Part shown: positions 16,502 through 24,789 of the stretch, one piece after another
How positions within the stretch are numbered: the stretch's first letter is position 1
Layout: the number at the start of each line of letters is the position of its first letter
NCBI GenBank assembly: GCA_903845465.1
Contig: CAIMXQ010000025.1
Location: 1-28,312, forward strand
Origin: an uncultured Actinomycetes bacterium
Lineage (GTDB): Bacteria; Actinomycetota; Actinomycetes; Nanopelagicales; Nanopelagicaceae
Length of the DNA stretch: 28,312 nucleotides
Reading direction: 5' to 3'
Program-made: the position numbers and the translations under genes
The notes under the pieces: generated by a model
What the model was told of the DNA's origin: nothing
What the model saw: the letters and a program-made list of their open reading frames with translations, nothing else
Databases searched by the model: none

Positions 16502-17833
16502 TTATTCTGCGACGACGGCAGCTTCTTCAGCTACCTTTGCTTCTGCCTTCTGCTTCTTATGAGCAACAAAGCGCTCTTGAGCAACAGCGTATTGACGCTC
16601 CCACTCTTCGCGCTGTGTGTCATAACCTGGCTTCCATTCCTGTGTTTCAGGATCAAAACCTTCTGGATAGATGAAGTTTCCTTCTGCATCGTAACGGGCA
16701 GCCATTCCGTACTGAGTTGGATCGAATGCTTCGATCTCAACTTCATGTCCTTCATTAGCCTGCTTCAATGAGAGTGAGATACGACGACGCTCTAGATCGA
16801 TATCGATGATCTTTACGAAGAGTTCATCTCCGACAGTGACAACCTGCTCTGGAATCTCAACGTGGCGTTCTGCCAACTCTGAGATGTGAACAAGGCCTTC
16901 AATGCCTTCGTGGACACGAATGAATGCACCGAATGGAACAAGCTTTGTTACAACGCCTGGCACAACTGTGTTGATCGTGTGAGTGCGTGCAAATGCCTGC
17001 CATGGATCTTCCTGTGTCGCCTTGAGTGAGAGAGAAACACGCTCGCGCTCGAAATCAACTTCGAGAACTTCAACAGTTACTTCGTCGCCAACTTCAACAA
17101 CTTCGCCTGGGTGATCGATGTGCTTCCATGAAAGCTCTGAAACGTGAACGAGACCATCTACGCCACCAAGGTCAACGAATGCACCGAAGTTAACGATTGA
17201 TGAGACAACGCCTGTGCGAACCTGACCCTTTTGGAGCTGGTTAAGGAATTCAGTGCGTGACTGAGACTGTGTCTGCTCAAGGAATGCACGACGTGAAAGC
17301 ACAACGTTGTTGCGATTCTTATCGAGCTCGATGATGCGAGCCTCAACCTGCTTACCGATGTAAGGAGTGAGGTCACGAACGCGACGCATTTCAACCAAAG
17401 ATGCTGGCAAGAAGCCGCGCAATCCGATGTCAACGATAAGTCCGCCCTTAACAACCTCAATAACTGTTCCAACGACGACTTCGTCGCGCTCTTTCTTGCC
17501 TTCGATTTCTCCCCATGCACGCTCGTACTGTGCGCGCTTCTTAGAGAGGATCAGGCGTCCTTCTTTATCTTCTTTCTGAAGTACAAGTGCTTCAACTTTA
17601 TCTCCAACTTTTACGATGTCATTTGGATCTGCATCGTGGCGGATAGAGAGTTCGCGTGATGGAATTACGCCTTCAGTCTTGTAACCAACATCGAGGAGTA
17701 CTTCTTCGCGATCAATTTGAACGACTGTACCAATGACGAGGTCTCCGTCACTGAAATTTCTGATTGTTCCTTCAATTGCGGCTAGAAAATCTTCCGCTGA
17801 TCCAATGTCATTTATTGCAATTTGTGTAGTCAA
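16502..17833 (-). CDS. rpsA: 30S ribosomal protein S1
   Basis: S1 binds mRNA on the 30S subunit and helps initiation. The 443-residue product has four S1 RNA-binding repeats, at about residues 31-100, 117-182, 203-272 and 288-358, with the actinobacterial NDIGSAEDFLAAI leader before the first. The C-terminal tail beyond residue 360 contains AEGNFIYPEGFDPETQEW and ends in a lysine/alanine/glutamate-rich stretch; it is shorter than in mycobacteria (about 480 residues, from memory). The start is a TTG at 17833, since no ATG or GTG lies upstream in a position fitting the family, with GGAG 4 nt before it. A strong terminator follows. Confidence 0.97.
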   Translation of the reverse strand: MTTQIAINDIGSAEDFLAAIEGTIRNFSDGDLVIGTVVQIDREEVLLDVGYKTEGVIPSRELSIRHDADPNDIVKVGDKVEALVLQKEDKEGRLILSKKRAQYERAWGEIEGKKERDEVVVGTVIEVVKGGLIVDIGLRGFLPASLVEMRRVRDLTPYIGKQVEARIIELDKNRNNVVLSRRAFLEQTQSQSRTEFLNQLQKGQVRTGVVSSIVNFGAFVDLGGVDGLVHVSELSWKHIDHPGEVVEVGDEVTVEVLEVDFERERVSLSLKATQEDPWQAFARTHTINTVVPGVVTKLVPFGAFIRVHEGIEGLVHISELAERHVEIPEQVVTVGDELFVKIIDIDLERRRISLSLKQANEGHEVEIEAFDPTQYGMAARYDAEGNFIYPEGFDPETQEWKPGYDTQREEWERQYAVAQERFVAHKKQKAEAKVAEEAAVVAE

Positions 17834-17882
17834 GGTGCTCCGTAGGGATAGAAAGTAGTAGGGATAGGACTATGAAGTTTTC

Positions 17883-17900
17883 CCGAAATTGGTATTTCGG
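17883..17900. repeat. Short inverted repeat in the rpsA/MFS divergent region
   Basis: CCGAAAT (17883-17889) and ATTTCGG (17894-17900) form a perfect 7-bp inverted repeat around TGGT. It lies in the 147-bp region between the divergent rpsA and MFS starts and has no T tract on either side, so it is more likely an operator or leader hairpin than a terminator. Nothing shows which gene it would serve. Confidence 0.4.
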
Positions 17901-17965
17901 AAGGCAAAGAGTACGGGCGGGGGTGAATTACAGGCAAATCCCCGCGTAAGAATTGAGCTCGGCAG

Positions 17966-17971
17966 TACGAT
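17966..17971 (+). promoter_or_regulatory. Candidate -10 box of the MFS gene (leaderless mRNA)
   Basis: TACGAT ends 9 nt before the ATG at 17981, so transcription would begin at or within a few bases of the start codon. No ribosome binding site is visible upstream of the ATG. No good -35 hexamer is seen at 17 bp. This agrees with leaderless transcripts, which are common in actinobacteria. Confidence 0.4.
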
Positions 17972-17980
17972 TGTGATGCA

Positions 17981-19207
17981 ATGAAGCGCTACGTCGAATT
18001 ATTCAGAATTCCCAATGTATGGGTCCTCGTTCTTGCATGCTTTCCTGCACGAGTTGCCTATGGGATGGTCGGACTAGGAATCTTCTTTAAGGTTCAGCAA
18101 GCAACCGGTTCAATCTCATTTGCCGGTATCGCAATCGGTATTAATGCTGCTGCAGGTTCATTTACAGCTGGAATTCGCGGATCGATTATGGATAAGTATG
18201 GACAGACATGGCCACTACGAGTCATGGTTCCTGGATATGCAGGTATGGCATTTGCACTCAATGCAATGCACTCAAAACCTTTGATGTTGATCTTCGCATT
18301 TGTGATGGGACTTAGCGCTCCCCCAATTAACTTATCGGTGCGACCTTTGTGGAAGATTGTTGTTCCAGGGGATTTCTTGCGAACTGCATATGCAATTGAC
18401 ACTGCCATCATGAGTGCGGCAGGTGTCGTTGGGCCAGTTGTTGCAACAACTCTTGCGCTCTCATCTCACCCAGCGCTTCCGCTCAATATGTGCGGTGCGC
18501 TTATGCTTATCGGCGGTGGTTTATTAGCTATTACCAAGATCTCTCGAAGTTGGATCCCTGAGAAGAAATCAGCGAATCATGTTCCCCTTTGGAAGCACAA
18601 GCCGCTTCAACTTCTGATGATCGAAGGTTGTTTCATTGGTTTTGGCTGGGGCGTCTTCGATGTCGCAGTTCCTGCATTTACGACTATTGAGAAAGTTCCC
18701 CATCTAACTGCATGGATCTTCACAGCGATGGGCGTCTCCAATATTCTCGGAGGCCTATTAGCAGGCCTTGTTTCAAAGAGAACATCATCCTTGCAAGCAA
18801 TGCGACGCACATACGGCGTCTGGTTCTTTGTATCGATACCTATGGCACTTACCCATCCAAGTTGGACGATGATTGTTGCAGGAGCAGCGCTTGGTTTAGT
18901 GGGCGGTGCAATTCAGGTCTTCTACTGGGAAGTGATGGAGGCAATCCGTCCTCAAGGTTCACCAACTGCAATGATGGGTTGGCTCTGGACCGTTGAGGGA
19001 ACGCTGATGTCGATTGGTTCGACTGCAGGTGGAATTATTTCAGAGCATCGTTCGCCAACCCTGGCGCTTTCCATCACTACATTCTGTATCGGTGCAGGAT
19101 ATCTGATACTTACTGCAGGAAAATCTAGACTTGCAGCAGCAGATCGAATACCAACTCCTGAAGAAGATCTAGCTGCGATGGAAGATAACTCCCCCACAAC
19201 TCGTTAG
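17981..19207 (+). CDS. Major facilitator superfamily transporter
   Basis: A 408-residue membrane protein with about 12 hydrophobic segments and the MFS cytoplasmic loop 2-3 signature in reduced form (IRGSIMDKYGQ, near residues 66-76). A longer central loop with lysines (PEKKSANHVPLWKHKP, near 193-208) divides the two halves. The C-terminal tail is acidic (PTPEEDLAAMEDNS) and cytoplasmic. Substrate cannot be told from sequence; a drug or metabolite exporter of the DHA type is a reasonable guess. Its start is probably leaderless. The TAG stop overlaps the polA TAA by 3 bases on the opposite strand. Confidence 0.85.
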   Translation: MKRYVELFRIPNVWVLVLACFPARVAYGMVGLGIFFKVQQATGSISFAGIAIGINAAAGSFTAGIRGSIMDKYGQTWPLRVMVPGYAGMAFALNAMHSKPLMLIFAFVMGLSAPPINLSVRPLWKIVVPGDFLRTAYAIDTAIMSAAGVVGPVVATTLALSSHPALPLNMCGALMLIGGGLLAITKISRSWIPEKKSANHVPLWKHKPLQLLMIEGCFIGFGWGVFDVAVPAFTTIEKVPHLTAWIFTAMGVSNILGGLLAGLVSKRTSSLQAMRRTYGVWFFVSIPMALTHPSWTMIVAGAALGLVGGAIQVFYWEVMEAIRPQGSPTAMMGWLWTVEGTLMSIGSTAGGIISEHRSPTLALSITTFCIGAGYLILTAGKSRLAAADRIPTPEEDLAAMEDNSPTTR

Positions 19208-21807
19208 TGAGCTGCCTCGTTCCAACTCTTGCCAATACCAACTGAGACATCGAGAGGTGCTTTCAGTGGATATGCCTTACCCATCTGAACTCGTACAAGT
19301 TCTGATACTTCATCAATTTCCTTTGTAACAACTTCAAGGATCAATTCATCGTGAACCTGCAATAAAAGCCGTGATGTGAATTTTCCTGCAACCAGCGCAC
19401 TCTGCACATTGAGCATCGCCTGTTTAATTATGTCGGCGGCCGAACCTTGAATCGGAGCATTAAGCGCCATGCGTTCTGCTACCTCGCGACGTTGACGATT
19501 GTCGTGGAGCAAATCTGGAAGATAACGTCTGCGTCCCATAACCGTCTCGGTGTAACCCACTTTGCGCGCATCTTCGACAACTGTTTTTAAGTAGTCGCGA
19601 ATTCCACCGAAACGCTCGAAGTATCGATCCATGAGGTCCTGTGCGGCAGGTGGCGATAAATCTAACTGTGCTGCTAAGCCGTAGGAACTCAGACCATATG
19701 CGAGCCCATATGACATCGCTTTAATTTGCCGGCGCATCTCAGGATCCACATCTGTCGGTTTAACGCCGAAGACTTCTGCTGCGACTGTTGCATGCAGATC
19801 CTCGCCAGATTCAAATGCTTGCAGAAGATGTTCGTCATTGGATAGGTGAGCCATGATGCGCATCTCGATTTGGCTGTAATCGGCAGTCAGTAACGCGTCA
19901 TATCCACTGCCTGCAATGAAGCAGTTGCGAATCTTGCGGCCCTCTTCGGTACGCACTGGAATGTTCTGCAAATTGGGGCCGACTGAAGATAGACGTCCAG
20001 TGGCTGCAACGGTCTGCGCAAAGTGAGTATGAATGCGCTTATCTCTTTGAATTTCTACGAGCAAGCCTTCAATTGTTGTTGCAAGCTTCTTTGTCTCTCG
20101 AATCCGAAGGAGCGCTGCGAGTACTGGATGTGATGTCTTCTCAAAGAGCCACGTGAGTGCATCTGCATCGGTGGTGAAACCAGTCTTAATCTTCTTTGTC
20201 TTGGGTAGGCCTAGTTCATCAAAGAGAACTACTTGCAATTGCTTAGGCGATGCCACATTGAATTCGTGTCCTGCTGCGACATGTGCAACCTTGGTCTCGC
20301 GAGCAACTTCTCCATCAAAGAAAGTGGCAAGCGTTTCAAGGCCCTTTTTATCTACTGCGATTCCCCGGTTCTCCATCAGCGCTAATAAATCGGCGATAGG
20401 TAGTTCGAGTTCTCGATAGAGCTTGGTGAGTCCGCGATCATCGAGTTCTTTGGTGAGGGAATCGCGGAGACCAAATAGTGCGCACGCAGTAGTTAAGAGT
20501 TTCTGTTCGGGTGATGATTGATCAATCTGGCTTCCATCTCCCCATCGCTCGAGAAGATCTGTGACTTCCTGTGCGCGAACACCTGGGTTAACCAGATATG
20601 CAGCTAGGGATGTATCAAATGCGACACCTGTTAATCCATTCTCACGTGCAACTGCCTTTGCATCATGAGCGATTTTCTCAATGGAAGAATCCACCGCCCA
20701 CTCCCCCATATCGGATGAGTGAACGAGGAACGCTCTACCTTTATCGAGAGCGACTGCATAGCGATGCAATCTATCTTCGTGTAGCTCGTATGAAATCGAA
20801 ATCGCACCTGTATGGGTTGCGATTATTGCGCTGACTTCATCTGCTGTAAGAACAGCTGAATCAATATCAGAACCGAAGAGTGAGAATTCTGGTTCGGCAG
20901 TCTTATCACTCTTCTTCGTAGTCGATGCTGTGGGAGTAGAGGAGATAACTTTCAAGCGATCTTTGAGAGTACGAAATTCAAGTTGTTCAAATAGTGAAGT
21001 CAGATCAGATTCTGCAACACCGCTCCATGCAAGCGCATCGATTTCGAATTCCATCGGTGCTTCATGAATCAATTGAGTAAGTTCGCGATTTCGTTTTACA
21101 TTCTCAATATTTCCGCGTAGTGATTCTCCGACCTTGCCGCCTACGCCATCAACCTGCTTGAGTAATTCTTCGAGTGATCCATATTCAACAACCCACTTAG
21201 CGGCCGTCTTCTCGCCAACGCCTGGGATGGAAGGCAAGTTATCACTTGGGTCTCCGCGCAGAGCAGCGAAATCTGGATATTGCTCTGGCGTCATTCCATA
21301 TTTTTCAAATACTGCAGCAGGTGTCATGCGAGCCATTTCTGATACACCACGCTTGGGATAGAGAACTGTCGTCTGATCGGTTACTAATTGGAAGCTATCG
21401 CGATCGCCTGTACATATAAGTATTTCGGCCCCTTCTTTCTCGGCGCGCTTTGTAATTGTTGCAATGATGTCATCTGCCTCAAAGCCTTCAATCTCAAATT
21501 GGCTTATGCCGAAACCTTTGACGAGCTCATGCAGAAATGACATCTGCGAACGAAATTCATCGGGCGTCTTTGCGCGATTGGCTTTGTACTCGGGAAAAAT
21601 CTCGGTGCGAAAAGTCTTGCGAGATATATCGAATGCAACAGCGACATGCGTTGGCTTCTCTTCTTTGAGAAGTGAGATCAGCATCGTGGCAAAGCCGTAA
21701 ATAGCGTTGGTGTGTTGGCCTTGAGCCGTTGTGAAATTCTCGGCAGGAAGTGCGAAAAATGCTCGGTAGGCCATGGAATGTCCATCTATCAGGAGCAAGC
21801 GCTTCAT
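19204..21807 (-). CDS. polA: DNA polymerase I
   Basis: Fills gaps after excision repair and removes Okazaki primers. The N-terminal 5' nuclease domain (about residues 1-290) has LLLIDGHSMAYRAFF, the acidic EGFEADD and CTGDRDSFQLV motifs and the GVGEKTAAKW helix-hairpin-helix. The central 3'-5' exonuclease-like domain lacks the catalytic Asp-X-Glu (it reads ISISYELHED), so proofreading is probably absent. The polymerase domain has motif A ADYSQIEMRIMAHL, motif B RRQIKAMSYGLAYG and motif C LLQVHDELILEV. Motif B has Tyr where E. coli and Taq have Phe. The frame opens at 21825 (MMSAMAMKR...), with further ATGs at 21813 and 21807; I take 21807 (867 residues) because homologues begin with the KRLLLIDGHS segment. 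No clear ribosome binding site is seen. Confidence 0.96.
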   Translation of the reverse strand: MKRLLLIDGHSMAYRAFFALPAENFTTAQGQHTNAIYGFATMLISLLKEEKPTHVAVAFDISRKTFRTEIFPEYKANRAKTPDEFRSQMSFLHELVKGFGISQFEIEGFEADDIIATITKRAEKEGAEILICTGDRDSFQLVTDQTTVLYPKRGVSEMARMTPAAVFEKYGMTPEQYPDFAALRGDPSDNLPSIPGVGEKTAAKWVVEYGSLEELLKQVDGVGGKVGESLRGNIENVKRNRELTQLIHEAPMEFEIDALAWSGVAESDLTSLFEQLEFRTLKDRLKVISSTPTASTTKKSDKTAEPEFSLFGSDIDSAVLTADEVSAIIATHTGAISISYELHEDRLHRYAVALDKGRAFLVHSSDMGEWAVDSSIEKIAHDAKAVARENGLTGVAFDTSLAAYLVNPGVRAQEVTDLLERWGDGSQIDQSSPEQKLLTTACALFGLRDSLTKELDDRGLTKLYRELELPIADLLALMENRGIAVDKKGLETLATFFDGEVARETKVAHVAAGHEFNVASPKQLQVVLFDELGLPKTKKIKTGFTTDADALTWLFEKTSHPVLAALLRIRETKKLATTIEGLLVEIQRDKRIHTHFAQTVAATGRLSSVGPNLQNIPVRTEEGRKIRNCFIAGSGYDALLTADYSQIEMRIMAHLSNDEHLLQAFESGEDLHATVAAEVFGVKPTDVDPEMRRQIKAMSYGLAYGLSSYGLAAQLDLSPPAAQDLMDRYFERFGGIRDYLKTVVEDARKVGYTETVMGRRRYLPDLLHDNRQRREVAERMALNAPIQGSAADIIKQAMLNVQSALVAGKFTSRLLLQVHDELILEVVTKEIDEVSELVRVQMGKAYPLKAPLDVSVGIGKSWNEAAH

Positions 21808-21830
21808 AGCCATGGCGCTCATCATAGATA

Positions 21831-21836
21831 TAAACT
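21831..21836 (+). promoter_or_regulatory. Candidate -10 box of the thioesterase gene, shared AT-rich region with polA
   Basis: TAAACT ends 8 nt before the ATG at 21845, which would give a leaderless transcript. On the opposite strand the same AT-rich stretch reads TATATC (21832-21827), a possible -10 for polA that would place its start near 21820, just upstream of the ATGs at 21813 and 21807. No -35 hexamer of quality is seen on either strand. Confidence 0.4.
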
Positions 21837-21844
21837 CAACTACT

Positions 21845-22252
21845 ATGACCGAACCTGATTACTTAGCAATCATCAAAGAACGCGGACAAGGCGCTCTCGA
21901 TATCAAGATGGGTATCGAAATGCTTGAAGTCTCACCGCAACGCTTGGTAGCTCGCATGCCAGTCGATGGAAATACTCAACCGATGGGACTTCTCCATGGT
22001 GGAGCAAATGTCGTTCTCGCTGAATCACTTGGATCTATCGGCACTCAGCTACACGCAGGTCCAGATCGCAAAATTGTTGGCGTCGATATCAATGCCACTC
22101 ACCATAAATCAGCAACAAGCGGTTATGTCACAGCAGTTGCAACTCCTATTTCATTAGGTCGCACCTTGTGCGTATATGAGATAGTAATAACAAACGAGGC
22201 AGGTGCGCGAACATGTACTGCTCGCATTACCTGCCTCATTCTCAATCCTTAA
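21845..22252 (+). CDS. Hotdog-fold thioesterase, PaaI/MenI (YdiI)-like
   Basis: A 135-residue single hotdog-domain acyl-CoA thioesterase. MPVDGNTQPMGLLHGGANVV (38-57) carries the HGG motif at 51-53 and the putative catalytic Glu60 in LAESLGS, followed by GVDINATHHKSA. The pattern is close to E. coli YdiI/MenI, which hydrolyses DHNA-CoA in menaquinone synthesis, and to EntH; the substrate here is unproven. The frame opens at 21773, but that part overlaps polA on the other strand, so the ATG at 21845 (MTEPDYL) is chosen. It is divergent from polA and converges on livF with 5 bp between stops. Its 3' end contains a strong hairpin. Confidence 0.88.
   Translation: MTEPDYLAIIKERGQGALDIKMGIEMLEVSPQRLVARMPVDGNTQPMGLLHGGANVVLAESLGSIGTQLHAGPDRKIVGVDINATHHKSATSGYVTAVATPISLGRTLCVYEIVITNEAGARTCTARITCLILNP
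22196..22237. terminator. Probable terminator hairpin inside the thioesterase 3' end
   Basis: GAGGCAGGT (22196-22204) and ACCTGCCTC (22229-22237) form a perfect 9-bp stem, with an inner GCGA (22207-22210) / TCGC (22222-22225) stem. On the minus strand it lies about 20 nt after the livF stop and is followed by GTTTGTTATT, a T-rich tail, so it may end the liv operon. On the plus strand the tail is less T-rich. The whole element lies in coding sequence of the thioesterase. Confidence 0.55.
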
Positions 22253-22257
22253 GTTCT

Positions 22258-22977
22258 TTAGTGAGCACCTGTTCCGAGGTATGCCTCGCGGACAGCTGGA
22301 TCATTGAGAAGATCTGATGCCGCAGCTTCCTTTGTGACATTTCCGGTTTCAAGAATGTAGGCACGGTGTGCGCGTTGTAGCGCTTGCTGTGCATTCTGTT
22401 CAACCAAGAGAATTGTTACACCTTGCTTATTGATCTCGGTGATGATGCGGAAGATATTTGCAATCATCTGAGGCGCAAGTCCCATAGATGGCTCATCAAG
22501 CAATAAGACCTTTGGACGTGCCATGAGAGCGCGGCCCATTGCAAGCATCTGCTGTTCTCCACCTGACAGAGTTCCGCCAGCTTGTGACGCACGCTCTTTC
22601 AAACGTGGGAACAATGTGTAGACGCGATCTAAGTCTTCGTGCATCTCAGCCTTGCGGTCTTTACGGTTGAACTTTCCCATCTCGAGGTTTTCGAGAACTG
22701 TCATACCCGGGAAGATTCCGCGGCCTTCAGGAACTTGAGAGATACCAAGATCTACACGCTCGTGTGCAGGGATCTTATTGATGCTTGCGCCATCGAATGT
22801 GATGTCGCCACTTGAGACCGGGCGCAGACCAGATATGGTCTTAAGAATTGTTGTCTTACCGGCACCATTTGCCCCGATAAGTGTGACAATCTCGCCTTGG
22901 TTTACGACAACTGAAACGCCTTTAATCGCTTCGATCTTGCCGTAGTGAACACGAAGATCTTTAATTTCAAGACGCAT
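22258..22977 (-). CDS. livF: Branched-chain amino-acid ABC transporter, ATP-binding protein LivF
   Basis: One of the two cytosolic ATPases of the Liv importer. The 239-residue product has Walker A GANGAGKT (residues 35-42), the signature LSGGEQQMLAMGRAL near 139, Walker B VLLLDEPSMGLAP near 157 and the switch region LLVEQNAQQAL. The Glu-Gln-Asn (EQN) in place of EH at the switch is typical of LivF. Its ATG lies inside livG, with an 11-bp overlap, so expression is coupled. Confidence 0.95.
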   Translation of the reverse strand: MRLEIKDLRVHYGKIEAIKGVSVVVNQGEIVTLIGANGAGKTTILKTISGLRPVSSGDITFDGASINKIPAHERVDLGISQVPEGRGIFPGMTVLENLEMGKFNRKDRKAEMHEDLDRVYTLFPRLKERASQAGGTLSGGEQQMLAMGRALMARPKVLLLDEPSMGLAPQMIANIFRIITEINKQGVTILLVEQNAQQALQRAHRAYILETGNVTKEAAASDLLNDPAVREAYLGTGAH

Positions 22978-23743
22978 CTGCTGGCACTCCTAGGTAAGCC
23001 TCGATAACTCGAGGGTCATTTTGCACTACTGATGGAAGATCATCTGCAATCTTCTGACCAAAGTCGAGAACTGCTACGCGATCTGAGATACCCATAATGA
23101 GTGACATATCGTGTTCGATGAGCAGAACTGTGTAGCCCTTATCACGAATCTTCTTTATGAGATTTGCGAGTTCGACCTTCTCGGCAGGGTTAAATCCAGC
23201 AGCTGGTTCGTCGAGGAGCAAGATTTCAGGTTCTGTTCCAAGCGCGCGAGCAATTTCAAGGCGGCGCTGATCTCCATATGGAAGATTCTTCGCAAGTTGA
23301 TCTGAGCGATGATTAATTCCCATTAACTCTAAGAGTTCGTGAGCGCGTTCCTTGCTCTCTTTCTCTTCACGACGGTTCAGCGGCGTACCAATCAGCGCAC
23401 GAAGAAGACCAGTCTTCTTATGTACATCGGTTGCAGTAATAACATTTTCGAGAGCGGTCATATCTCCGAAGAGTCGAACATTCTGGAATGTACGAGCAAG
23501 GCCGGCCTTTGTTACCTGATGGCGCTTAAGTCCTGCAAGGTTTTTGCCTTTGAAGGAGATCTCGCCAGATGTAACTGGATAAACGCCGGTAACAACGTTG
23601 AAGACTGTCGTCTTGCCTGCACCGTTAGGACCGATAAGTGCACAGATCTCGCCCTTGTTAACGTGGAAGTTAACTTCGTTGAGAGCGGTAACGCCACCAA
23701 ATTTAATTGTGACATTCTTGAGTTCGAGAAGTTTCTCAGACAT
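22967..23743 (-). CDS. livG: Branched-chain amino-acid ABC transporter, ATP-binding protein LivG
   Basis: The partner ATPase of LivF. The 258-residue product has Walker A GPNGAGKT (residues 38-45), the LivG-type signature LPYGDQRRLEIARAL, Walker B ILLLDEPAAGFNP and the switch LLIEHDMSLI. The degenerate signature YGDQRR, in place of SGGQ, is characteristic of LivG. The start overlaps the livM stop by one base (TAATG), and the 3' end overlaps livF by 11 bp. Confidence 0.95.
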   Translation of the reverse strand: MSEKLLELKNVTIKFGGVTALNEVNFHVNKGEICALIGPNGAGKTTVFNVVTGVYPVTSGEISFKGKNLAGLKRHQVTKAGLARTFQNVRLFGDMTALENVITATDVHKKTGLLRALIGTPLNRREEKESKERAHELLELMGINHRSDQLAKNLPYGDQRRLEIARALGTEPEILLLDEPAAGFNPAEKVELANLIKKIRDKGYTVLLIEHDMSLIMGISDRVAVLDFGQKIADDLPSVVQNDPRVIEAYLGVPADAS

Positions 23744-24789
23744 TACTTCGCACCCTTCTCAGTAATTTTTTCACGTTTCTTGCGAGGCAAGAGGCCATCT
23801 GGGCGAAGGTTCATCATCAAGATGAGAACAAGGCCAAATACCAATTGACGCGCATTGGAGATGAATCGAATACGTTCTGGCAAGTAAGCGAGGATTGATG
23901 CACCAAGGATGACGCCCCAGATATTTCCGATTCCGCCGAATACAACACAGGCAAGAATCAAGATAGATACATCGAACTTAAACATATCTGGTGAAATAAC
24001 CATGACCTTAGATGCATAGAGAACACCTGCAGCTCCACCAACTGCTGCACCGATCACGAATGACCAGAGCTTGTAGACCAGAGTGTTGACGCCCATAAGC
24101 GCTGCGACATCCTCATCCTGACGGATTGCCTCCCATGCGCGACCTGGGCGACGCACTGTGAAACGGCGAACCATCCAGACCACTAGCAGGATCATTGTGA
24201 TGACAAGCCAGAAGAAATCTTGGGGATGCATCAGATCGAAGTTAAATCCAAAGACCTTTGGTGGATTTGGAATTCCAGGAATTCCGTTAGGTCCGCCGGT
24301 AACGTTGAGGTTAATCGCAACGATACGAACGATTTCACCAAAGCCAAGAGTGATGATTGCAAGGTAATCACCTCGAAGTCGAAGCGCTGGAAGCCCGAGC
24401 AAAACCCCGGCTGCCATTGCAAAGCCGATACCTACTGGCATTACTTCCCAGGTGTTCCAACCATAGAGAGTCGAAAGAATTCCTTGCGAGTACGCACCGA
24501 TGGCAAAGAATGCGACGTATCCAAGGTCGAGAAGACCTGATTTTCCAACAACGATATTGAGTCCAAGTGCCATCATGATGAACATGCCAACTGGATAGAC
24601 AAGTACGTTCTGGAATGAGGTAATCGGAGTATTGAGGAAACTTGTAGGTCCCCATGATGCAGCAAATGGCAAAAGTCCAACTATTGCGATGCTTACAACG
24701 ACAAAAATTGTACGTACTGGGCGTGACCAGCCAGCCCAAATTTCTGCGCCCTTATCGCGAAGGTTAAATTGAGTTAAGTTAGCCATCAT
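23743..24789 (-). CDS. livM: Branched-chain amino-acid ABC transporter, permease LivM
   Basis: A 348-residue integral membrane permease with about ten hydrophobic segments. Family marks are ALGLNIVVGKSGLLDLGY, the GYVAFFAIGAYSQG turn, RLRGDYLAIITLGFGEI and the EAIRQDEDVAALMGVN loop that docks the ATPase. The C-terminal cytosolic tail is basic (RKKREKITEKGAK). The ATG at 24789 overlaps the livH TGA as ATGA; a second ATG follows directly. Confidence 0.94.
   Translation of the reverse strand: MMANLTQFNLRDKGAEIWAGWSRPVRTIFVVVSIAIVGLLPFAASWGPTSFLNTPITSFQNVLVYPVGMFIMMALGLNIVVGKSGLLDLGYVAFFAIGAYSQGILSTLYGWNTWEVMPVGIGFAMAAGVLLGLPALRLRGDYLAIITLGFGEIVRIVAINLNVTGGPNGIPGIPNPPKVFGFNFDLMHPQDFFWLVITMILLVVWMVRRFTVRRPGRAWEAIRQDEDVAALMGVNTLVYKLWSFVIGAAVGGAAGVLYASKVMVISPDMFKFDVSILILACVVFGGIGNIWGVILGASILAYLPERIRFISNARQLVFGLVLILMMNLRPDGLLPRKKREKITEKGAK

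Noticed and set aside
19136..19176. GCAGCAGATC / GATCTAGCTGC inverted repeat near the MFS 3' end as polA terminator.
   Set aside because: It needs a bulge, has a 20-nt loop and is followed on the minus strand by a non-T-rich sequence, so it is weaker than the other two embedded hairpins.
21773..21844. Thioesterase start at 21773.
   Set aside because: It overlaps polA in antisense and adds 24 residues without hotdog-family similarity; ATG 21845 with a -10 box 8 nt upstream fits better.
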